A stretch of DNA of 60,000 nt from Adiantum capillus-veneris (GCA_014529385.2 CM043970.1:65060496-65120495), one strand, 5' to 3'. Counted from the stretch's first letter, positions 43,380 through 56,159 are shown. Numbers and translations are program-made. Notes: generated from the sequence alone by a model not told the origin.

Positions 43380-44760
43380 GCGGGCAGCCCATCCCCACCT
43401 TGCCTCCTTTTTTCTTCACTGTTGCCCCGCCGGGTGTCCCTTTTCCTCTCCTCCACTCAAAAGGTCAACCCCCTCTCTCTTCCCCTTGTCCTTTCTCCTT
43501 TCTCTCTCCCCTCAAGCTACCCCACCTCTCACCAATAATGCATTCTAACTCACCAATAATGTACCCTAACTCACATGCAACTTACCCTATCTTCCAAAAT
43601 AGTATACCCCACCCCCCCTTTCTCTCTCCTATCATATCCCATGACCCAAATACCCCCCCCTCTCTCTAAAGGGCGCCATGTCTCTTGTCTTGTAGCTAAA
43701 TAACCTCCCCCACACTCACACACACTCAGTTTCACTAAAAAAAAGGTGCCCACAGACCCATCCCCACCCGGTGGTTACCTGATTTTTCTTTTGTTCACAC
43801 ACATCTGCACACAGATTCACCTCTGAACACACTCCTCTCTCTCCCCTCTTGTAATTACTTTATTCTCCATGTCACCTCTCACTTTTTTTCATCAACCCAT
43901 CTCTCTCTCTCTTAGTCTCTCTCTCATGAGACTGCTGTTCTGGCACATATACACACAGCCAGACAAGTGGGGCCCACAGTCACATGGCCTATGTAGATAA
44001 TGATTTCTTCATTTCTAAATTCTAGAATTTCTCCCCCCCCTCCTTCCCTATATAAAGAGGGGTCACCATCACACAAAAACACACACCATCACCAAAGAGT
44101 ACACTATGCACTGTGTGTGCCTAGTGCACACACACACACCCACACCATCACCATCACCGCAATCACCATGCTCGTCTTGAGCATGACCTCTACACCCTTG
44201 GGCTATGGAAGATGAAGGGAAACTAAATGAAGGATGATGGCCATAACCCTCGTGCGAGTCTTCGCCATCAACTCCCACCTATCCGCCATGTGCTCTACCA
44301 CGCTCTCCCTTCTCATTCCCCTACCCTATGCTCCCCATTTCATCGCCTTATTCTCTAAATAAAGCTTGAGGTTTTGTGAGTATGTTTTCTTGCAATGTTT
44401 TGCCCATGTGAGGTGTGCGGAATCGCCACCTAGTCTTGTGTTTGGAGTGAGCTTGTGTATGTGTGAAGGGTGTGCAGATTCACCATCCTTTTGTGGTGCC
44501 TAAGTACTAAGCCACTATACCCCCTCCCTCACCCTCTCTCTCTCTCACTTGATCTCATTCCCTTTCCTCTTCATCATTACACCCAAGCATCCATCTCTCT
44601 TGGATGAAAACTTTGTTATGGTGGTGTGTTGTTTGCGTCCTAGCCGCTGAAGCTAGGTGGTGCCCCCTGTTTGCTTTACCATGACAGGCTCGAGGCGCGC
44701 CATTCGGTCCCCGGTGTTTTAGAGGCCGTCGGGGTTCGGGGTTCGCTTTGCTCCTGTCAA
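43380..44760 (+). promoter_or_regulatory. Possible LTR or promoter segment, CT-rich
   Basis: CT-rich from 43380 to 43930, then CTATATAAAG at about 44048-44057 and AATAAAG at about 44357, 300 bp apart, without a believable gene between. The end near 44751 (CTGTCAACA) could be an LTR edge. No second copy or primer site was found. Confidence 0.3.
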
Positions 44761-45510
44761 CACTATTGGAAAGAGAATGGGGTCTAGGAGGGCCTCTTTA
44801 TTTGGCAGTTTAAGAAAGTCAAATCTTTAGTATTAAGAAAGTAATCAAAGGATAATTCTTGAATTCAAACAGGCAAAATGGCTAGTTTATTTGAATTCAA
44901 AGTCTCCCCCCAAAATGGAATTTAAAATCCAGATAAAACCATATCACATAGCATATCTATGGAAAGAGCGCGACGCGTGGATTGTAGATCTGTGATCTCC
45001 GCTCAAATCAGAGATCATATGTGGGAGTTATGGAAGGCCAAAAATCATAAAAATTTCCACGTCCTTTTTGGGGGGAAAAGTGCATCGTTTTGACCACTCT
45101 TACACACTCACCATTCTTTCACACAGGGCGTACACCTATTCGTCAAAATGTTAATCACCTCCATAAGCTCATGGAAAATAAAGAAGCCCCCCTACACCCC
45201 ATCCTCTTCCTAAGGAATGAAGCTACTTGGATTGTGCATGAGTAGTGGCATGTTAGCCTTTGTGTGATTTGTGACACTGGTATTGGAGTAGTGAATGCAA
45301 GAGGAGTACGTAGGTGCTCATGTGGAGCTTGTTGAGGGGTTCAACTTGGCTGGCATGGAAAAAAAATTGGGCATTTCAGAAAGGAATATGTAGTTGATGT
45401 CAAATCGGCATGGTAGACACATGGTACATACTACAGACAGGGAGAGTGCTGGCAAAGACTCAGTAGGGTAGAGGCATTTAAAAAATGTCTAAAAACTAAA
45501 AAAAAATATC
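44761..45510. other. Non-coding region
   Basis: No gene or repeat recognised. Confidence 0.5.
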
Positions 45511-45557
45511 AAAACAATCCACATTGGTGCGGACTGTTTCAAGAGCTTTTTTTTTTG

Positions 45558-45628
<71 letters not shown>
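45511..45628. repeat. Third copy of the palindromic repeat, with (GA)n
   Basis: AAACAATCCACATTGGTGCG...GACTGTTT-like sequence at about 45511-45540, a T run, then (GA)n at 45560-45628. Here the tract reads GA rather than CT. Confidence 0.7.
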
Positions 45629-45636
<8 letters not shown>

Positions 45637-45760
45637 CAAGGTACCCTTAAAATCTTCACAAATATGTTGTTCTACAAAGAGTATCATAAGTGGTGAGTCC
45701 TATTAGTCTTTAGTTTTGTACTTGCTGTTTTTAATAGTTAGGCAAGCAATTATCACCCTT

Positions 45761-45910
45761 GTGCACCTATATATAAAAGCTAATGAGGTGGTGGATACAT
45801 GCAAGCGATAGGGTGGATGCAAGCGAAGGGAATATGTGCACCTATATATAAAAGCTAATGAGGTGGTGGATACATGCAAGCGATAGGGTGGATGCAAGTA
45901 GTGTTGTTTG
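45761..45910 (+). repeat. 75-bp tandem duplication
   Basis: GTGCACCTATATATAAAAGC starts at 45761 and 45836. At least 62 bp are identical. Confidence 0.95.
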
Positions 45911-47370
45911 GGACACATTTCAAAAGAGACCACTGCCAACGAAAAGCAACGGTAGGGCGCGAGGCATCTCATTACTGGTGCTAGTGCAAATCCTAATGAG
46001 GAACGAGCTGAGAGGCTATGGGTGGTGCTACTTCCATTCTTACTAGTATTGACACTCGTGGATGGGTAGCAATAGTGGGGAAGCTCAAGACTGTGACAAA
46101 TTGATAGCCATGGTGGCCAATCTAAAATGATGATGTAGGGATACCTTAGAGTAAAGCTGAATATTCCTATTTTCAAATAAGTTGTGGTTGGACAGAGAGA
46201 CAGAAGGGGGAGGAGAGGTGTTTAGGGATAGCTAAACTATTGTATCCATTTTGCTATGCAAATTCCTTTCATGATATTTTTAAAATATCAATCATGTTCG
46301 GATCTGCTCGATTTTATGATTGCTCAAAAAGTTTTTCTCGAAGTTTCGAATTCCGCGTGAGCATAAGAGTCGTAGTCTATGTAATTTATGTCCGGTGAAG
46401 TGAAGGAGGAAGCCCAGAAGACACTCACGCATTGAGCACAGTGAGCTATGAGTGGAGAAGCTTCTTCATTAAAAAAACTTCTTGGAAACATGGAAGCTAT
46501 TGCAACATCCTTTCAGGTCGCATTTACTACATTTGTTCCTTAAATCACCCATCAACTCCATCTTTCTCACTACATGCTTTTGTTTGAAAAATGTTTCATA
46601 TCCATATAGACTATCCCATGATTGGCGCATTAGACACTCTTCCTTTGTTTCTCCCAAGCACTCATCTTGCATGAGAGGTACTTCAAGTCAAGTTGCTCAA
46701 CTCCAATAAGAGAGTATACCAAAGGCACTTTTTTTCCACCTGGTTTTTTCCCTTTGGTCATCCAAGTTTTAGACCCTAATCCAGAAACCCTCATCATTAT
46801 CTTCTTATACATTTCTACATCCGAAATAAGAAAATCACTACCCAAATCAATCGGCAACAACTTGGAGCTACAGCTACATATCCCAACATACTTATCAAGA
46901 GCAAATCTTACATAAGGACAACAACCAAGCTTCATCAAACACGAGAAAAACAAAAAGTGACATGCAAAGACAATGGACAAACAATGACAACTTTAGCAAG
47001 AAAGCTCTCAACAACAAGCATAAGGAGCTCACTAGTACTAAAGTTAATGAAGTATTACAAGAAGATACCAAGAGCGATTCCATCATCAAGTCAATGATAA
47101 AGGGAGGCACATCAAAAGCCATCTTCACAATCAAAAGTATCAACAAAGAGAAGAATGAGCAAAAGGATGTAAAATTGTGTTGACAATTAAAGTCCAACAC
47201 ATGCATCAACAAGAACACAACAAATATGAAGAACTTCAGGAAGGGGGGAGCATCATTAATGACTTACATACAAGGCTAAAGACCATCCTTGAAGACAAAT
47301 CTCACAACAACCCTAACAACAATCTTGCACATGGTCGTGTCAAGGGATGACACGATCTAGGAACAAAGAA
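45911..47370. other. Non-coding region, possible retroelement tail
   Basis: No clear gene. AGGAAGGGGGGAGCA at about 47237-47251 looks like a polypurine tract but is not followed by a TG terminus. Confidence 0.35.
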
Positions 47371-47900
47371 TGTTAGCCGATTGTCTAAAAGGACGTCCAC
47401 CTAGTCGGACACGTAGTCGGACACCACATTTGTACTCTGTTATATTTTTTAGCTAGTGTAGCTACTCTGTCTCTAAATCTTGATTCCCGTGTAGCAGGAC
47501 AATTCTTGAGTTGTAATTCTTTCATGATATCTATAGGCCCATGTGAGCCAGCCACTAGCCATTTAGAAAGCCCTAGGTATAAAGGTCAATAATTTTAATG
47601 TGAAAAAGGGGACTTATCTTTTGAAGAATACAGAAGCTCCATTGTATGTACGCTCAAGAGACTATGAAGCTCCAACTTGTAATCTTCGCAGCTAATGATT
47701 GGGTAATCCGATTTCAATTCCAAGACTTACGTTGTGTTCCGCATCCTTTGCTCTTTCATTCAAGAGTAAGAATTGTCAGTTTTGTTGTGGTTCATGACTA
47801 TGGGTTAGTGAGACTAATATTTAGATTTGAGTGCTCAAATCATTGTTTTTTGATGTTTTGACCATAGGAGAGTGTTTCTAGACCATAGGATGACCTTTTT
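47371..47900 (+). repeat. Possible LTR
   Basis: Purine-rich GGAACAAAGAA is followed by TGTTAGCCGATTGTC at 47371. TATAAAGG lies at about 47578-47585, a suitable distance for an LTR promoter. Right border not seen, no second copy. Confidence 0.35.
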
Positions 47901-48349
47901 GGATATTTTTATTGCAGTTTTTAGGACCTTTTTCATGATGGATCGTGATCTTGGTACCTTGTCTGTCGGATTGCAACCAGACTCAATAAGATAGTGACCC
48001 TAGATGTGTTAGACCTCCTCGTAAAGTTTCGTTGCATTTTGACTTTGTTTGAATGCCGACATGGCGTGATGACCAAGAGTGGTGAGAAAGACAATAGACA
48101 CATTTTTCGATCATTGAGTGGTGGTTTGCTTGCTGAGTTGGTTTTTTGGCTTGATAGGTTCACTTCTTGAGATTGACAACCTCGAAGAATATCCATGCCC
48201 CATTCGAGTCACTTCTTGAGTATTGACATTATGGTAGTGCTAGATATCTATGCTACAGACGCAGTGACGCTAACAATGAGGTAGCTCATTCAAAGATAGA
48301 ACTCTCATAGACCCCCTAACAAACTCCTTCATATGGTTGGCCACATGCT

Positions 48350-49640
48350 ATCATTGCCTCTTTAACTTATGACACATTTCTATGAGTTGTACAAAGGTAA
48401 CACTAGCCTTTCTAGTCACCAAATTATCCCTTACATTATAATTTGATTTTCCTTTTCCCAAAAGAAAATCAAATCCATTGTAATGTTGCTTCAATTTTCT
48501 TCTCTTTTCCTGCACTTGTTTCAACCTATTTTTATCTTTTATGGCTAGGACGTATAACACTTATGTCATGATACCTTGTAGACCTCTTACCTATAAGCAT
48601 GATACCTTGTAGACCTCTTACCTATAAGCATGAGCATAGGTCTTGAATCTTCATTTTCTCTCTCCAAATAGATTATGCTTACCACCTTTGCCTTTCCCTT
48701 CTCTTCAACTATCAAATCACTTGATTTTGCCCTTTTATTACAATACCATAATATTGAGCTTGAGAAGGAGCCTGTGAAGGAAGAGAAAACATATCCCCAC
48801 CCATTATCTTTGTCTTATCGCATTGAGGGATTTTATGACTGCATTCATCACAATTGTAGCATTGGAACCATGCCTCTTCCTCTAGCACCTGTAAATCCCT
48901 CATTATTTCCATAACCACAACCATATCCATAGGTTTTACCTCTTCCACCTCCCATCACATGTACATTGAGATTCTTCTCAAGACCTACCACCTCTTGCAT
49001 CTCCTTGTGAAAATCATTCACATCATGAGAAGCTTGTTGAATGTGGCTCTTTGACGAGGACTCTTGGTTTCTCTACAACTTTCACTTCAATCTTTGGCTC
49101 CAAATTGATTCAAAGTTGACTAAGGTGATCTGCTTTCCACTCTTTATTCTTTTTAATTTCAGCTACCTCTTCAAAGGTTTTTGGTTTCTTAAGCTTCATC
49201 TTCAAGTGTATGCCTCTTCTCAATCTTGTAAGAAACCTATTCTTCTTAACAAGGCTGGATGAATTACAATCCACAAAGATGTAAACCAATTTGTCCAATT
49301 TGCCTTCACAAAGTTTTTTGTGGCCTGGCCCTCACCCTGTACCAAGCCCTTGAATAGACTACCATACCTTTTGTGCGTCTTCAACTTGTTGAAAGTGTGT
49401 AAGAAAAACATGTCTTACCATTCATAAGTCATAACTTGAGGAGGTTTGGATAATTGAAGCTCCTTTTTTTAGTCTTCTAACCATTCTCTAGCATCTCTCT
49501 TGAAGCAGAAGTGGAAGAGTTATAGCACCAACGTTGGGTATTGCTTGTCAACAAGAAGGTAGACAAAATTCATTTGCTGAATGAAACTTTTGGCATTCTC
49601 ATTTGATTTTTCATGAAAATGTGGAAAACTAAATGCCATG
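48350..49640 (-). pseudogene. Gag and start of protease region, gypsy element I
   Basis: From about 49638 on the minus strand, in shifting frames: MAFSFPHFHEKSNENAKSFI, VYLLVDKQYPTL, CFKRDAREWLEDLKKE (gag core), NKLKTHKRYGSLFKGL, FVKANWTNWF, RLRRGIHLKMKLKKPKTFEE and NKEWKADHLSQL. The zinc knuckle CYNCDECSHKIPQC (CX2CX4HX4C) is at about 48820-48865. Then SVTFVQLIEMCHKLKRQ (48351-48410) matches the start of the protease region in Tat/Athila-type elements. Nothing of pol follows; it is truncated at about 48350. Confidence 0.75.
48567..48628 (+). repeat. 31-bp tandem duplication
   Basis: CATGATACCTTGTAGACCTC starts at 48567 and 48598; the units are identical. Confidence 0.95.
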
Positions 49641-49682
49641 TCTCCCAAAACCTATAAATTCAATCTAACTTGAAAAAATTCT

Positions 49683-49700
49683 CCAATGGTGGGCACCAAA
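49683..49700 (-). promoter_or_regulatory. Primer binding site of element I
   Basis: Minus strand TTTGGTGCCCACCATTGG. This T-G-G-(T/C)-G-C-C-C-A-C-C type is common in Tat/Athila gypsy elements and differs from the tRNA-Met sites of the others here. It is six bases inside the LTR edge. Confidence 0.65.
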
Positions 49701-49704
49701 ACAC

Positions 49705-50400
49705 TGTTGGGAAAACAATTCCTCTATAAAATTGTCTCCCAATAGCACTTAGGATACAAATTTACCACCAAAACATGTATCAAAAGAGCTCCCACAACAA
49801 CAAAATTAAAAAGTAAGAGATCCCTTGGGAACTTTCAAGCACATACCCACCCAAAAGACCATCATGGAAACTAGGAAGCACTTGCCCTAGGGCCATGGAA
49901 TTACAACACATGCCAATCAATGCACTTGAGTAAAAGAGGCTCCTTCTTCAACAGTTGATTCTTTAAAACCACAACTTCAAAGTGTGCATATGACACAAAA
50001 GATGCAAACCTTCGCCAGTTACCCTAGATCAAATTGCATCTAGGCTCCCATATCCTATAATGTGTGGGAAGAGACTGCATCTTCCAAAAGACAACTTTAA
50101 ATGGGATGATTTCAAACTTAAAAATTTCTCTATAACTTTTGAAAGAAAAGTTTTGAAGACACAAAATCTCAAATCTATGCAACAAATTATGAAAAATTGG
50201 CACGAACAGTAAGCTAGAATGGCACAATTACATGTAGGAAAGGCTAGTCGGGGGTTAAAAACTACATCCATGACAAAGCCAAAATGACCAAGAAATTTTA
50301 AATTTGGATATTGGTATGAATTGTTTTTATGTTTATACAATAGTTTCAATTACATACAAGTGATACTTAAAAAACTCACTAATAGACACTTCTTATAGTA
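49705..50400 (-). repeat. 5' LTR start of element I (outer border unknown)
   Basis: TGTTGGGAAAACAATTCC begins at 49705 next to the primer site, giving the inner LTR edge. The outer end must lie before the hAT remnant at 50480; 50400 is a rough limit. Confidence 0.45.
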
Positions 50401-50479
50401 ACTTGTCAATTGACACTACACTAGCAACTTGCATTGCATGTACATGTGCTTGCTAAAGAAAGATAAAAATCCCACAAAA

Positions 50480-50819
50480 AGAAAGCTCACATATTTGTGA
50501 CTGTTTCACAAAGGGTTGGCTTAACCTATTGCAATGCTTAAAGAGCGTAGTACATAGTTGCAAACCATGTCTCACAAGATCTACAAATTCTTGTCGAGTG
50601 ATTTAGTTCTAAATAGAGCATAAGTAAAAGCATGCTCTATAATGAACCTGACGACATAATTAGCATCCATTAAAGTTTGTCTCACTGACGACACTTTTCC
50701 ATGTCTTTGAGAAGAAAATTCAAAGTGTGGGCATCAAATGCTTGGCTTGCACCTTTGTAGTTAGATGCATTGTCTATGACAATGGCAACAACATTTTTGG
50801 GCCCATCAGCTTTTCAAAT
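50480..50819 (-). pseudogene. hAT transposase remnant 2
   Basis: Minus strand from 50810: KADGPKNVVAIVIDNASNYK (the DUF659 core with its conserved D-N-A-S-N-Y), then AFDAHTLNFLLKDMEKC and, after a TGA and shifts, SVRQTLMDANYVVRFIIEHA and EFVDLVRHGLQLCTTLF. The last corresponds to the usual LVRPGVTRFAT. The N-terminal half is missing exactly where element J begins. Confidence 0.75.
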
Positions 50820-51159
50820 TGATGGGTAACTCAATGCAGAAGCGTATTCCCTAATCACCAATGCTTAGAATTATGCTATGGTGGATGAAGACTTAGCTTA
50901 ACCATGGTGCTAGAGTTAGCGGTATAAATATGGGGATTAGGGTTAGGTTACACCGATTGCAAGAGAGAGAGTATAGACACAATGATAGAGATCAAAGTGC
51001 AATGATTCATTATAAAATAGCCTCTAATATAGTCTTGGTGCTTTACAATCATTGGCTAGAGAGGTTGCACCCTCTTGCTATTGGACCAAGTCATCTTTTA
51101 TCCTTCCTAGGCTAGAGGACTTTCCCACATGGTTACCACAAGTTGGGCTTACCCTTACA
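50820..51159 (-). repeat. 3' LTR of element J
   Basis: Close to 53313-53654 over its full length, with scattered substitutions and small indels. Confidence 0.88.
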
Positions 51160-51175
51160 TTTGCCCCCTTAAGCC
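51160..51175 (-). promoter_or_regulatory. Polypurine tract of element J
   Basis: Minus strand TTAAGGGGGCAAA directly before the LTR. Confidence 0.75.
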
Positions 51176-52302
51176 AAACTTGGGTTGTTTACAAAGAATT
51201 TATGTGTTTTGGTTTCCTTCATGTGTTCATATCATTATGTACTCCTAGAATGACATGCTTCATCTACTTGATTCATGATGGCGGTTCAATTTGATGCATC
51301 AAAATGGTTCAATGTCTCATGATACATCGTAGCGGTTCTCAATTGGATTCATCACTATGGTTCACAAAAGAGACTTAGTAGGTTCACTAGTAGTCCCAAA
51401 GTAAAAAAACTAATCATTCATTTATTCATTTTGTGTGAAGGGGTAAACATGTGTATCCCCTCCAAAATTTGTCTTCATGTTGGTTGTCATCTTCATCTTC
51501 ATATGTTGATCTTCATGTTGATGTCGATCTTCATTGGTTCGGCTTGTCAAGGAATGCAACCTTCATGGCTAACGGTGAAGAATACACATGCATACCAAAT
51601 TGGTGCTTGTGTGTGTGTGTGCTTTTCATGATGGGTGGTCTTACCATATACATATCATATAGGCGATATCTAAACCTGTGTGCATGGTGTCTCTGTACAC
51701 AGATAGAACATACATTTTGAAAATATTCTCTTTGCAAAGAAAAGACTTTTTCTTGATTGCTTAGTGCCTTACTTGAGTGTTGAGAAGAGGACCCTCAACT
51801 TTATGAAGAAGAAGCTCGATAGTGCTTGGTGTGGAGGTAGCCCATGAGAAGCAAGGCTAGTTTAGTGTGTCTTTGAGCTCGGTTTCAAATGTGGGAAACA
51901 AATTCGTATATTTACAAAGTCAGTCCCTTGTGGACCCAAAAATGACTTTATATGGCAGTTTAGAAGGCTCCTTGTCACATCCACCGGTTGTGAGCTCAAA
52001 GGGCGGGATAACCCCCTATGGACCCGAAGACTTCTGTATGTGAAGGGCAACTACTCACCTACTATTAAAAAACTTCAGGGTCAGAAAGGTAAGCAAAATA
52101 TACTAGAGGCATGGAGATGTATGCATAGCAAAAAAAAAAAAAGTCCCCCTTCTGTAGGCCGCAACAAATGATGTTGAGCAAGCAAATGTAGTAGTACACA
52201 CATATAGAAACTTAATCCTATAGTGATGGCAACATGCCACATAGATGAGAGCTAGAGATGATAGTAGTGTGTACTCAATGGCAAGGGTAGCAATTATCGC
52301 AA

Positions 52303-52471
52303 GTATCAAACAAAGATACGGTTGGCCAACTCGTGAGAGTTAAAAACTATGATGCTGAGGTAGGAATTCAAAACTTGGCGCCATATTGCAGGTATCAAAC
52401 AAAGATACGGTTGGGTCGACTCGTGAGAGTTAAAAACTATGATGCTGAGGTAGGAATTCAAATCTTGGCGC
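52303..52471 (+). repeat. 89-bp tandem duplication inside element J
   Basis: GTATCAAACAAAGATACGGT starts at 52303 and 52392. Each copy itself holds the inverted pair GTATC...GATAC. Confidence 0.93.
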
Positions 52472-52888
52472 AACGCTAGGGTAGTGTAAATTTGAGCACA
52501 CTAGGAGACGAGTGTGCACGAGTAGCAATAGGCCAAGGATGTACAACTTGCTTGCATGGAATGAGTAGCAAGGTGACGATGAGGCGGGTGCAGGAGGGAG
52601 CGAGGGCAGTTGCAAGGAATTGGTTACAGTGGTGTTGAATGGTAGAATCACTTGGCCTTGGATGATAAAGGGTAGTGCACAGGAGGTTGACGTGCTCTTA
52701 GTGGACCCAATGTCTATGCAATGGAGTTAGTGCTTCTTTTGGAGTCTGCCAATTTCCCCTTCAAATAGACATAACCCTCATTCTTTTGAGCCTTAAATAT
52801 AGGGTGAGTCCCATATTTTTTGGTAGGTATTGCAGACTTTTGAAGCTAGCTTCCTCTCAAAAAATTCTTTTGAGAATTAAATTCTCCA

Positions 52889-52913
52889 CACACACACACA
52901 CACACACACACAC
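52889..52913. repeat. (CA)n microsatellite inside element J
   Basis: About 25 bp. Confidence 0.95.
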
Positions 52914-53297
52914 AATTCTTATGAGTTATTGGAAAGAAAACAGAGCAAAAATGCAATAATCTCGCAATTTTAACTAGCCAACTAGTTGCTCGTATGAGAT
53001 CCAATTAGAGCAAACAGATAGTCTCCATATAGCTCTTGATAATGCCTATGCACACACACCTCTAATGCAAAGAGATTATGAAAATGAAGGGATTAATTGG
53101 AGATGTAAATTATGCAAAAAATCATACTAGGTGCAAAGGCTAATTGAAGGAAGATTATGCAACAATCAAAAACTTAAATGCAATCTCCTCCTTCTCTAAT
53201 CACCAAAGGGTAATGGAGCATGCTCATGCCCAAATGGTGATTAGGGAGTGAGATTATTAAAAAAGCTAATGCAAATAGGCCTAGGTATGGAACTGTC

Positions 53298-53311
53298 GCC
53301 TTTGATACAAC
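53298..53311 (-). promoter_or_regulatory. Degenerate primer binding site of element J
   Basis: Minus strand TTGTATCAAAGGC next to the LTR edge resembles TTGGTATCAGAGC with a few changes. Confidence 0.55.
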
Positions 53312-53312
53312 T

Positions 53313-53654
53313 TGATGGGTTAGTCGATGCAGAAGCGTACTCCCTAATTGCCGATCGTTAGCATTAGGCTATGGTGGATGAAGCCTTAGCTTAACCATGG
53401 TGTTAGAGTTAGGTTTAGATATATGGGGATTAGGGCTACGTTACACTGATTGTAAGAGAGAGAGTATAGACACAATGATAGAGTTCAAAGTGCAATGCTT
53501 ATTAAAAAATAGCCTCTAATATAGGCTTGGTGCTTTACAATGAATGGCTAGCGAGGTTGCACCCTCTGGCTATTGGACCAAGTCATCTTTTATCCTTCCT
53601 AGGTGGCTAGAGGGATTTCCCACATGGTTGCCACAAGTTGGGCTTACCCTTACA
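53313..53654 (-). repeat. 5' LTR of element J
   Basis: 342-bp direct repeat of 50820-51159. Confidence 0.88.
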
Positions 53655-53694
53655 CATTTCATAGTAAATTGTTATTTAAATCTTAAAAATTCAA

Positions 53695-54065
53695 CTTTAG
53701 TGTGAACAACTTTCACTCTACACATTGTGAGGAATCACCTAATTTATATCTATATAGCCTTCCGATGTGATTAATCTCTACACATGACATATAATTTTGA
53801 TTTACCCTACCTAAATCACTTTCAAATAAGAGTCGTACTCTGCACAAAGCAAGTGATTACTATTCTATCTCCCTAAATTACCTCCAGTGTGAGTCAATCT
53901 ACACTTGGCAAGCAACCAAGAAGTAATTCTACCTAAGTTACTTCTAAGTGTGAGCATGGCTCTAGACAAAGAAGTAGCTACTAATGTAAGTTAAACTAAA
54001 TCACTTCCAATTGTGAAATTTTTCTACACATGGTAAGCAATCACTAACTCTACTCTAATTACCGT
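53695..54065 (+). repeat. 61-bp tandem repeat array, second copy
   Basis: Six units start at about 53695, 53759, 53819, 53881, 53941 and 54004. Consensus per unit is roughly CTTCCAGTGTGAG, spacer, CTCTACACA, AAGCAATCACTA, CTACCTAAAT. AGTGT and ACACT in a unit can pair as a small hairpin. Confidence 0.78.
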
Positions 54066-55640
54066 TTTTAATCGCTACATTATTCTTAAATATCAAACTT
54101 TAACTAAATATTGAACTTCTTTTTTTTCTACTAAAATAGACTCTATTTCTAATTAATAGCTCAATGTACAAAAGGTGGGGTTTCAGAGTTCACCTTTCAG
54201 GTGAACTCAAGTCAAATCTTTCACTAGAAATGTCCACAATGGTGAAAGGCTCACGGATGGCTCAAATAAAGAACAACTTATTTCAATCCAAATATAGTTT
54301 GATCAAACTACAAATCAATCAAGTTGCTAAGAAATTATACAAAATGATGATTAAGCTGATGTGATTCACTATATAAAACATCCGTTTCATTATCTAGGGG
54401 ATTGTACAATAAGCTCAATTAAAGCATATATGTATCCCAAATAATGTACAATGCAACTTAGAATTAGGTGAACCCATGGACTTCGGGTGATTTTGGGGCT
54501 TTTGATGGTGTTGTTGTTGAAGCTGGACAAAATTGTCCTAAGACACTAAAGTTTCCTATTTTCCTACCAAGTTTTGGTTTATTTGTCAAGCTAGAAAGAA
54601 GTTTTTTTACACCTTGCTTCTACCATAGGTTGGTTATGAGGGAAAGGGATTTTTCTTCATGCCAAAATACAAGCCCTATGGAGAGAATTGTGTTAAGTTC
54701 TAAGACATAAATTTTAGTAAAATTTCAAGCTCTTTTGCCAAAAATTTCATAAAATTCTTATATCTTGTTGTACAAATGACCTTTTAATGTTTGTAAAAGC
54801 CAAGTGTTAGTACTTAGAGTTACAAGACAATGGGATGACCTTCAAGTAAAAGTTTCCAAGTCACTTGCAAGTTATAGACATAATTTCATACTTGAGCACA
54901 TGCTGACTAGGAGCATAATTTTGGCCTTTCAAAGTTCCTTTCATGCTATTGGTGGTATTCTAGTGCAATTCGACAACTACAAATGACTTTATATGTTGAA
55001 ACCAAGAAACTATGTATTTTTTTTACTTTTTAACTCAGTTAGGTCTCATTGCTTGAACCCTATCCTAATTTTCTTATTGAGAAAAAACTTCTAGTATTAG
55101 TGCCACAATAGCATTACTCGCTGCAAAAACCAATGGACATCCTGCAATATGTGCGACAATATGTATCCAGTGCACCTATTCAACCATACCTCTTGCAATC
55201 AACTCATGCATGCGGTCCTTGGTGCAAGTACAACCATCTCTAGTCCATGGTTGTAACTACTAAAGCTATTATGTCAATCTCACTTGTAGAGTAGGAGGGA
55301 AGGAATAATCAAAGGGTGATATTGGTAATAACTCGAAAATAGATTTGATCAATGTGCATTGTCACTATGGCCAATTCAATATTACATAAATTGAGAATAT
55401 CTTTTAGTTTGGAACGAACTTTAATTTGAGTTGGTTGTATCTCAAACATCCACACTCCAAGTTTTTCATAGATTGTAGATTTAAATTCTAATTTTGGAGC
55501 ACTTTCCAATGATAGGTCACATTAGGGGTTTTAACAAAAGATTTGGAAGCTTTATCGCATGCCCATTTTTAAAACAGGAAAGGGAATTTTTCTATTTTAT
55601 CTAACATTGAGTCATAAATAAATTTGAAATGGAAGACAAA
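54066..55640. other. AT-rich region without recognised features
   Basis: No gene, LTR or tandem repeat seen. Confidence 0.5.
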
Positions 55641-55860
55641 AAAAATATAGCATAATAAAAGTGCATTGATAGGTATACCAAGGAATGCTTTTACTGTAAT
55701 GACACGAATCATTGAGTAAACAAATGTCCCTTTTGGCAACAGCATGAGATGGAAAGGGAAGCATCTAACAATCTATTGGGATGTGCAAATCCTCGAAGGG
55801 AAGTGGAAGTGAAGCACGAGAAAAAAATTAAGTTTAAGAAAGAAATAGAAATGTATTGAT
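55641..55860 (+). pseudogene. Zinc-knuckle remnant of a retroelement gag
   Basis: From 55686 the plus strand reads C-F-Y-C-N-D-T-N-H, then TGA, then V-N-K-C: a CX2CX4HX4C knuckle with one stop inside (55713-55715). It continues with PFWQQHEMEREASNN and a Lys/Glu-rich stretch to about 55857. Confidence 0.45.
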
Positions 55861-56159
55861 CCAAACTTACATATTTCAAGAACCTAAGGTGTCGAACCAC
55901 CACTATCAGCATGCAAACTAAGCCATTGAGTCAATGCATAGTTTAAGGAAACACTTTTGCGATGGTGAACACTTGATTATCCAAGAGAATTATTAAGCAA
56001 ATGGAAACGTGAGCAAAACAAATGAATGAATAATTTGAATGCTACAAGAAATAAAATTAGAGTTATAATGTCTAGATACCTTTCAAAATACACATTAGGA
56101 AGCATAAAGAAGTTGCACCTTTGTTACAAGAAACCTGCAATTATGATCATGTTGCCTAA
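55861..56159. other. Non-coding stretch
   Basis: No feature recognised. Confidence 0.5.

Larger units (their letters stand above)
50820..53654 (-). mobile_element. Non-autonomous LTR element J
   Basis: Two direct repeats, 50820-51159 (340 bp) and 53313-53654 (342 bp), have TGATGGGT...CCTTACA ends. On the minus strand a polypurine tract (AAGGGGGCAAA) abuts the left copy and a degenerate tRNA-Met primer site abuts the right copy. The 2.15-kb interior has no gag or pol motif in any frame, so J resembles a short LARD. Flanks CAAAT and CATTT do not form a clean target duplication. Confidence 0.85.
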
